Positions 31,678-35,999 of a DNA stretch of 35,999 nucleotides are shown here, piece after piece. The stretch is from Qingrenia yutianensis. Its GTDB lineage: Bacteria; Bacillota; Clostridia; UMGS1810. The translations under genes and the position numbers were made by a program. The notes under the pieces are model-generated. The model searched no databases. It was not told the DNA's origin and saw only the letters and a program-made list of their open reading frames with translations. The stretch is taken from contig NZ_JACRTE010000017.1 of assembly GCF_014385105.1 (NCBI RefSeq), positions 1 through 35,999 on the forward strand, given 5' to 3'. Position 1 is the first letter of the stretch; every line of letters starts with the position of its first letter.

Positions 31678-32065
31678 TTTGGTAGGACGGCTCACAAAGG
31701 ATGTTGAGCTTAAACAATACGACGGGGGCAATTCTTTTGCACGCTTTTCGGTTGCGGTGCAGAGGAAATTTAAAAGCAAGTCGGGCGATTATGAGGCGGA
31801 CTTCATAAACTGTGTTTCATTCGGCAAGACTGCGGAATTTTTGGAGAAATATTTTGCAAAAGGTCAATGGATAGGTATAACGGGAAAGCTTCAGTCGAAA
31901 AAGTGGGACGAGGACGGTACCACGCGCTACGGTATGGAGGTTATCGCCGACAGCGTATTTTTTACAAGCGAGAAAAGGGGCGGTTCGTCTGCATCGGACA
32001 ACACATCATTTGCGCCGCAGGGTGATATAGGCTTCCCCGAAAATGCTGATGATTTGCCGTTTTAG
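31664..32065 (+). CDS. ssb: Single-stranded DNA-binding protein
   Basis: A 133-residue OB-fold SSB: MNTVNLVGRLTKDVELK, FARFSVAVQRKFK, DFINCVSFGKTAEFLEKYF, GQWIGITGKLQSKKW, then a short linker and the acidic tip DDLPF that recruits partner proteins. The ATG at 31664 has GGAGG nine bases upstream. A longer in-frame extension is the wrong-frame overlap with the nuclease gene. It overlaps the nuclease stop, so it is coupled. Confidence 0.96.
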   Translation: MNTVNLVGRLTKDVELKQYDGGNSFARFSVAVQRKFKSKSGDYEADFINCVSFGKTAEFLEKYFAKGQWIGITGKLQSKKWDEDGTTRYGMEVIADSVFFTSEKRGGSSASDNTSFAPQGDIGFPENADDLPF

Positions 32066-32080
32066 GGGGGGTGCGCATAG

Positions 32081-32536
32081 ATGACGATACAAATTGATAC
32101 GCGCGAGAAACAAAGAGCCGTTAAACAGATAATTGCGCATTTTGACAGGTGCGGTATTAAACATTATCCGTCAAAGCTTTATGTGGGCGACTATATGAAC
32201 CTTGACAATCCGAGGCTTATTATCGACAGAAAACAGAATTTATCTGAAATTTACACAAACGTATGCCAAGGACACAAAAGATTTTGCGCCGAGTTAAAAC
32301 GTGCGCAGGATATGGGAATTAAAATCATTATTCTGTGCGAGCACGGTTTTGGTATAAAGAGCCTTGACGACGTGAAAAGCTGGTATAATCCGCGCCTTGA
32401 CAAAACTCCCTATGCGTGGGACGGCGAGCGTTTATTCAAGGTTTTAAGCACGATTAAGGACAAATACGGTATTGATTACGTGTTTTGCGAAAAACGCGAA
32501 ACAGGCGCGAAAATTGTTGAGATTTTAGGTGTTTGA
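32081..32536 (+). CDS. XPF/ERCC4-family nuclease domain protein
   Basis: A 151-residue stand-alone nuclease domain. IDTREK (residues 5-10), V-G-D37-Y and IID-R-K51 (LIIDRKQNLSEI) reproduce the XPF G-D-x(n)-E-R-K-x3-D motif, with Asp in place of the usual Glu. Such phage proteins probably cleave branched DNA during replication or recombination. There is no HhH or helicase domain. The SD lies in a seven-G run (32066-32072) directly after the ssb stop. The end abuts the primase gene. Confidence 0.85.
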   Translation: MTIQIDTREKQRAVKQIIAHFDRCGIKHYPSKLYVGDYMNLDNPRLIIDRKQNLSEIYTNVCQGHKRFCAELKRAQDMGIKIIILCEHGFGIKSLDDVKSWYNPRLDKTPYAWDGERLFKVLSTIKDKYGIDYVFCEKRETGAKIVEILGV

Positions 32537-32537
32537 T

Positions 32538-33131
32538 ATGACTGATATATTAGGCAGAATAAAAGAAAACGTAAAAATGAGCGAACTTTTGGCGAAGTAC
32601 GGATTTAAAATCGAAAAGGGCGGTGCGGTATGCTGCCCTTTTCACAACGAGAAAACACCGTCGTTTAAGATTTACAAAAACGGAACCCGTTATCACTGCT
32701 TCGGATGCGGTGAAAGCGGTGACGTGGTAACCTTTGTTATGAAATATTGCGGAATTGATTTTAAACAGGCGATTGCAAGGATAAATTATGAATTTAACCT
32801 TAATTTACAGGGTGGTAAAAATCTTACCTTGAGAGAAAATGTCAAACGCAGTAAAGAAATTGCAAAGAGAAACGAATTGAAAAACCGCATTGTCCGCCTT
32901 AAAGAAGTTATTGACATTGCATATTCGCTTTTATGTAAGGCGGAAAGAAAAAGGCGCGAAAACATACCGAAAAGCAATGCGGACATAAACGAAATATATG
33001 TGCGGAGCCTGCACGAAATCGATTTATACGAATTTGAAATTTCATATTATGAAAGCGAGGTGGAAAATCTTGAACGAGAAAGTGCCGAATTATACAAAAG
33101 AGGATTTTCTGACCGGCACAAAGCCGTTTGA
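32538..33131 (+). CDS. CHC2 zinc-finger primase-like protein
   Basis: A 197-residue protein whose first about 95 residues match the DnaG zinc-binding domain: C33-P-F-H36 in VCCPFHNEKTPSFKIY and C54-x2-C57 in YHCFGCGESGDVVTFVMK, then a helix typical of the domain. No TOPRIM catalytic domain follows. Instead there is a charged helical region (about 95-197), perhaps a coiled coil. It is therefore a primase zinc domain without its polymerase and may act with the downstream DUF927 helicase. The ATG at 32538 follows AGGTG at six bases. Its 3' end overlaps the helicase gene by 62 nt. Confidence 0.85.
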   Translation: MTDILGRIKENVKMSELLAKYGFKIEKGGAVCCPFHNEKTPSFKIYKNGTRYHCFGCGESGDVVTFVMKYCGIDFKQAIARINYEFNLNLQGGKNLTLRENVKRSKEIAKRNELKNRIVRLKEVIDIAYSLLCKAERKRRENIPKSNADINEIYVRSLHEIDLYEFEISYYESEVENLERESAELYKRGFSDRHKAV

Positions 33132-34926
33132 ATGGTTATGGCAGTTTAGAGATAACAAGTTGAAATTTAAGCAGCTTACAAGCGTTATGCAGGAAAAAGC
33201 AAAGTCGGTAAAGGTGCTTAACTTTGTAGCCTTGTTAAAGGCGTATATGGAAATGGCAAATCTTGAAAGCGGTGTCGAGGGCGAGAGCGTGACAGAATTT
33301 ACAAATCAGCCTGCGGAGCTTAGATGCGGACGCTGGACGGCAGACGATTTCGGAGTTACCACGACCGACAAATTCGGATTTGAGGTTGTTGCCTGCTCGC
33401 ACCCTATTATGCCGGTGCAAAGACTTGTTAACATAGACACGGGACTTGAAAAACTGAAACTTGCGTTTTCAAAGGGCGGACGGTGGCGCGAAATTATCGT
33501 TGACAAAACCACGCTTGCGAGCAAAAATTCCATTACAAACCTTGCAGGTTTCGGCGTTGCGGTAAACAGCGAAAATGCAAAATATCTTGTGCAGTATCTT
33601 ACCGACATTGAGGCGCTTAATTACCGCGAAATTGAAGAAGTAAACGCGGTTTCCCGTCTTGGGTGGATAGATGACTACGGATTTTCGCCGTATGTGGACA
33701 ACCTCGTTTTTGATGGTGAGAACACGTTCAGACACTTTTTTGAAAGCGTCACCGAGTGCGGAAGTTATGATAAGTGGCTTGAACTTGCACTCAAAATACG
33801 AAAAGGCAGTGTGTATGCAAGACTTCTTTTGGCGGCTTCGTTCTCGTCGGTTTTGGTGCATCCCTGCGGAGGTATGCCGTTTTTCGTTCACCTTTGGGGC
33901 GGTACGGAAACGGGTAAAACCGTCGGACTTATGCTTGCCGCATCTGTTTGGGGAAATCCGAAAATAGGACGTTTTGCGCATACATTTAATGCTACATCGG
34001 TGGCACAGGAACTTCAGGCGTCGTTTGTAAACAGTCTACCCCTTATTATGGACGAATTACAGATTGTCAAGGACAAGAAAAATTTTGACAACATCATCTA
34101 TATGCTTTCGGAAGGAAGTGGAAAATCGAGAGGGCAAAAAACGGGTGGCGTGCAAAAAAGCGGTGAATGGCACAACTGTATATTAACAACGGGCGAAATG
34201 CCGATAAGCAACGACAACTCCGGCGGAGGTGCTGTAAACAGAATTATTCAGCTTGATTGCAAGGATATAAAACTGTTTGACGACCCGGTACGTGTTGCGG
34301 AAACAATCAAGTTAAACTACGGGTTTGCAGGGCGTGAGTTTATTGAAACACTGTCCGAACCCGACAATATGAAATATGCAAAGGATTTGCAAAAGTGTAT
34401 TTTTGAGCTTGTGGCGAACGGCGAAACAACGGAAAAGCAGGCTTTGGCGGCAAGCATTATATTAACCGCCGACCAACTTATTGACGAGTGGATTTTTAAA
34501 GACGGGCAAAAGCTTAAACTTACCGATATTGAGCCGTTTTTATCTACCAAAAAGGATGTTTCGGCAAATGAGAGGGCTCTGGCGTTTCTGTATGATTTTG
34601 TGGCGATAAACACCTCGAAATTCATAACCAGCGAAACGCTTTACGCTGCCGTACATAACGAAAAAATGCCCGAAATTTGGGGTGTGATGGACGGCGAATA
34701 CACTTACATAATAAAGAGCCAGTTTGATAAAATTATGCAGAATGAGGGATATAACGCGACTGCATTTTTATCTTGGGCGAAGCAAAACGACATCATAACC
34801 TGCGAGAAAAACAAGACCACGAAGCTTAAAAGAATTTTGGGACGTGTTACAAGGTGCGTTTTTTTAAAGAACGCGAAAATGGACGAAAGCCCTGATATTA
34901 TGGGAAATATTGACATTCCGTACTAA
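33070..34926 (+). CDS. DUF927 phage replicative helicase/primase-associated ATPase
   Basis: A 618-residue protein. The N-terminal domain (about 1-180) contains KGGRWREIIVDKTTLASK. The DUF927 ATPase core follows (about 200-430), with Walker A WGGTETGKT (about 277-285) and Walker B LPLIMDELQ (about 323), and a C-terminal winged-helix-like region. DUF927 proteins are replicative helicases/ATPases of phages and plasmids. Start: TTG at 33070 with GAGGTGG at normal spacing is preferred; the ATG at 33049 is the alternative. The overlap with the primase-like gene suggests a functional pair. Origin-like repeats follow immediately. Confidence 0.88.
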   Translation: MNEKVPNYTKEDFLTGTKPFEWLWQFRDNKLKFKQLTSVMQEKAKSVKVLNFVALLKAYMEMANLESGVEGESVTEFTNQPAELRCGRWTADDFGVTTTDKFGFEVVACSHPIMPVQRLVNIDTGLEKLKLAFSKGGRWREIIVDKTTLASKNSITNLAGFGVAVNSENAKYLVQYLTDIEALNYREIEEVNAVSRLGWIDDYGFSPYVDNLVFDGENTFRHFFESVTECGSYDKWLELALKIRKGSVYARLLLAASFSSVLVHPCGGMPFFVHLWGGTETGKTVGLMLAASVWGNPKIGRFAHTFNATSVAQELQASFVNSLPLIMDELQIVKDKKNFDNIIYMLSEGSGKSRGQKTGGVQKSGEWHNCILTTGEMPISNDNSGGGAVNRIIQLDCKDIKLFDDPVRVAETIKLNYGFAGREFIETLSEPDNMKYAKDLQKCIFELVANGETTEKQALAASIILTADQLIDEWIFKDGQKLKLTDIEPFLSTKKDVSANERALAFLYDFVAINTSKFITSETLYAAVHNEKMPEIWGVMDGEYTYIIKSQFDKIMQNEGYNATAFLSWAKQNDIITCEKNKTTKLKRILGRVTRCVFLKNAKMDESPDIMGNIDIPY

Positions 34927-34927
34927 T

Positions 34928-35136
34928 AAGGGTGTACCCTTTGTAACACCTGTAACACGCAAAATGATATACATATATATACAAAACACTATATATACCC
35001 CGAATGTAAAAATTGAGTATATGTTTGCTATATATAGAGAAAATTCAAAAATAGGTGGTACGGGTGTTACAACCGCATTACAAAAGGTTTTTTGGGTGTT
35101 ACAAATGAGGTTACACAGGTGGTACAAAGTGTTACG
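34928..35136. repeat. TGTAACACC-type repeats flanking an AT-rich core (possible origin)
   Basis: The 9-mer TGTAACACC occurs at 34942-34950, with a variant at 34951-34959. Its exact reverse complement GGTGTTACA occurs at 35063-35071 and 35095-35103, with near copies at 35109-35115 (GGTTACA) and 35130-35135 (TGTTAC). Between them lies about 90 nt rich in ATAT runs (34960-35050). A palindrome AAGGGT-GT-ACCCTT (34928-34941) starts the block. No supportable gene lies between 34927 and 35169. Confidence 0.5.
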
Positions 35137-35169
35137 GATTTGAATAATTAAAAAATTGGAGGAAGAAAG

Positions 35170-35553
35170 ATGAATAAAAAATTTATATCGTTAATGATTT
35201 TAATTGTTACTATGGTTTCTTTAGTGGGTTGCAGTGAGGTTGACAAGGTTAATTACAACATATCGAAACAGGCTGACTATTTTGAATGTGAACGTAAAAT
35301 TACGGTTTATAACGCCCGAACGGATAACATTATTCTTGAAGCTGAAGGTTATATGAGTATATCGAACAACAACACAAATGAACTTGTTATTACGGTTAAG
35401 ACCGGTCCGAACGAATATAAAAAGAATTATGTGTATCTCAATAGCTATACGATGTATGCGGTTGAGGACATAACCGGCACACATACGGACCCTTATCACT
35501 ACAAACTTTACTGGCATACAGAAGTTTTGCCCGCCGTTGAAGCAAGACCGTAA
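35170..35553 (+). CDS. Phage beta-sandwich-type lipoprotein
   Basis: A 127-residue lipoprotein: MNKKFISLMILIVTMVSLVG then C21 (lipobox LVGC), so it is exported and lipid-anchored. The mature part is beta-rich (RKITVYNARTDNIILEAEGY, ELVITVKTGPNEYKKNYVYL, MYAVEDITGTHTDPYHYKLYWH). It resembles a lipoprotein family recurrent in temperate phages of Clostridia and other Firmicutes, sometimes called beta-sandwich lipoprotein; the role is unproven, with superinfection exclusion plausible. GGAGGAAGAAAG lies ahead of the ATG. Confidence 0.85.
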   Translation: MNKKFISLMILIVTMVSLVGCSEVDKVNYNISKQADYFECERKITVYNARTDNIILEAEGYMSISNNNTNELVITVKTGPNEYKKNYVYLNSYTMYAVEDITGTHTDPYHYKLYWHTEVLPAVEARP

Positions 35554-35570
35554 GAAAAGGAGCGATAATA

Positions 35571-35906
35571 ATGGATAAGGTAAACGAAAAAGCAACGATA
35601 TTTGATTATGCAAGGATGTGCAAATTTTATGATGATTGTGATGATTGCCCTCTGTTTCTGAAGTGTAGTGCGCTGATAGCAGAAGAACCCGACAAAGCCA
35701 ACGAAATAATCCTCAAATGGTGCAAAGAACACCCTGTTGAAACAAGGCAGGATAGGCTTTTGAAGATGTTTCCGAAAGTAAGAACGTGCAATGGGGTAAT
35801 AGACATTTGTCCTATAAGCTTTGGAGGGAAGTGCAGTGTTGGAAATAAATGTTGTTCTGAATGTGAAAAAGAATATTGGCTTGCGGAGGTAGACAAAAAT
35901 GAGTGA
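35571..35906 (+). CDS. Cysteine-rich phage protein
   Basis: A 111-residue protein with twelve cysteines, arranged in an N-terminal cluster (ARMCKFYDDCDDCPLFLKCS) and a C-terminal cluster (CPISFGGKCSVGNKCCSECE), with ILKWCKEHPVETRQDRLLKMFP between. Probably binds zinc through paired clusters. Similar short proteins recur in clostridial phage early regions; function unknown. AAAAGGAG precedes the ATG, and the stop overlaps the next start by eight bases. Confidence 0.85.
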   Translation: MDKVNEKATIFDYARMCKFYDDCDDCPLFLKCSALIAEEPDKANEIILKWCKEHPVETRQDRLLKMFPKVRTCNGVIDICPISFGGKCSVGNKCCSECEKEYWLAEVDKNE

Positions 35907-35999
35907 ATTTAATAAAAATCTATATATGGTAAAAGGTATTTTTGTGCAAGACGAAACAGAACCGATAGTAACAGGATTTTACTATATAGATGAGCACGG
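35899..35999 (+). CDS. Unknown phage protein, 5' end only
   Basis: An open frame of 33 codons from the ATG at 35899 to the window edge, with GGAGGT eight bases upstream. It begins MSEFNKNLYMVKGIFVQDET and continues in an ordinary soluble-protein composition. Too little is visible to assign a family. It overlaps the preceding stop, so it belongs to the same operon. Confidence 0.7.
   Translation, partial: MSEFNKNLYMVKGIFVQDETEPIVTGFYYIDEH

Larger units (their letters stand above)
24067..35999. mobile_element. Temperate phage-like integrated element, left end and early region (continues past window)
   Basis: From the tRNA fragment to the right edge the genes follow the usual temperate-phage plan. 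On the minus strand lie integrase, small basic protein, nuclease, ImmA/IrrE protease and cI-like repressor. A divergent control region is followed on the plus strand by Cro-like and small proteins, a recombination module, SSB, primase, helicase and accessory proteins. No structural genes are in view, so a phage satellite or an integrative element with a phage-type replication module is not excluded. The right attachment site is not in the window. Confidence 0.85.

Noticed and set aside
34910..35143. 77-codon plus-strand frame after the DUF927 gene
   Set aside because: It overlaps the helicase stop, lacks an SD, and consists mainly of the repeat array and the AT-rich core.

Overview
The window looks like a chromosomal segment of a Clostridia-type Bacillota (Firmicutes), probably an uncultured gut-associated lineage. 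The basis is the gene content (BY-kinase/PHP-phosphatase pair, TrmK, Nif3, HemW, EF4), strong AGGAGG-type ribosome binding sites, frequent GTG/TTG starts, tRNAs with encoded CCA, and TTGACA/TATAAT promoters with 17-bp spacers. No species call is made.

Positions 1-24066 are host backbone. 1-5948 (minus) holds a TetR-family regulator that overlaps, by four bases, a very large secreted Ig-like-repeat protein running off the left edge. radA (6107-7486, minus) diverges from a processive GT2 glycosyltransferase (7750-9027). A plus-strand run follows: glyA, rarA, a short PduO-type adenosyltransferase homologue, a fabG-like reductase, then cpsD, cpsB, trmK and nif3, and the RNase P RNA. A bidirectional terminator separates these from a minus-strand block (lepA-hemW, and rplS-lepB). 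Next come a five-gene tRNA cluster (Gly, Arg, His, Gln, Lys) behind two near-duplicate promoters, and a secreted serpin preceded by copper-amine-oxidase-type repeats.

From about 24067 to the right edge lies the left end and early region of a temperate phage-like element. It begins at a 27-nt tRNA 3'-end fragment (probably tRNA-Pro), as expected for integration into the 3' end of a minus-strand tRNA gene whose intact copy would lie beyond the window. The lysogeny side (minus) reads cI-like repressor, ImmA/IrrE protease, HsdR_N-type nuclease, a small basic protein, and tyrosine integrase. The lytic side (plus) reads a Cro-like HTH, small membrane and HTH proteins, then a recombination/replication module: zinc-ribbon protein, SMC/RecF-like ATPase, Fe-S-type PD-(D/E)XK nuclease, SSB, XPF-family nuclease, CHC2 primase-like protein and DUF927 helicase. 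A phage lipoprotein and Cys-rich proteins follow.

The most interesting structures are non-coding. (i) Between the repressor and Cro there is a compact locus that reads as a type I toxin-antitoxin: a 20-residue membrane peptide (27535-27597, minus) with a strong SD, a 5' leader able to pair for 12 bp with its own 3' end, and a convergent RNA from a TTGACA/TAATAT promoter sharing a bidirectional terminator. Its promoter overlaps a palindrome shared with the Cro promoter region. (ii) A candidate roughly 80-nt phage sRNA with its own promoter and terminator lies at 25240-25320. (iii) TGTAACACC-type repeats flank an AT-rich core at 34928-35136 just after the helicase gene, resembling a replication origin. 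All functional statements are inferred from sequence reading alone.
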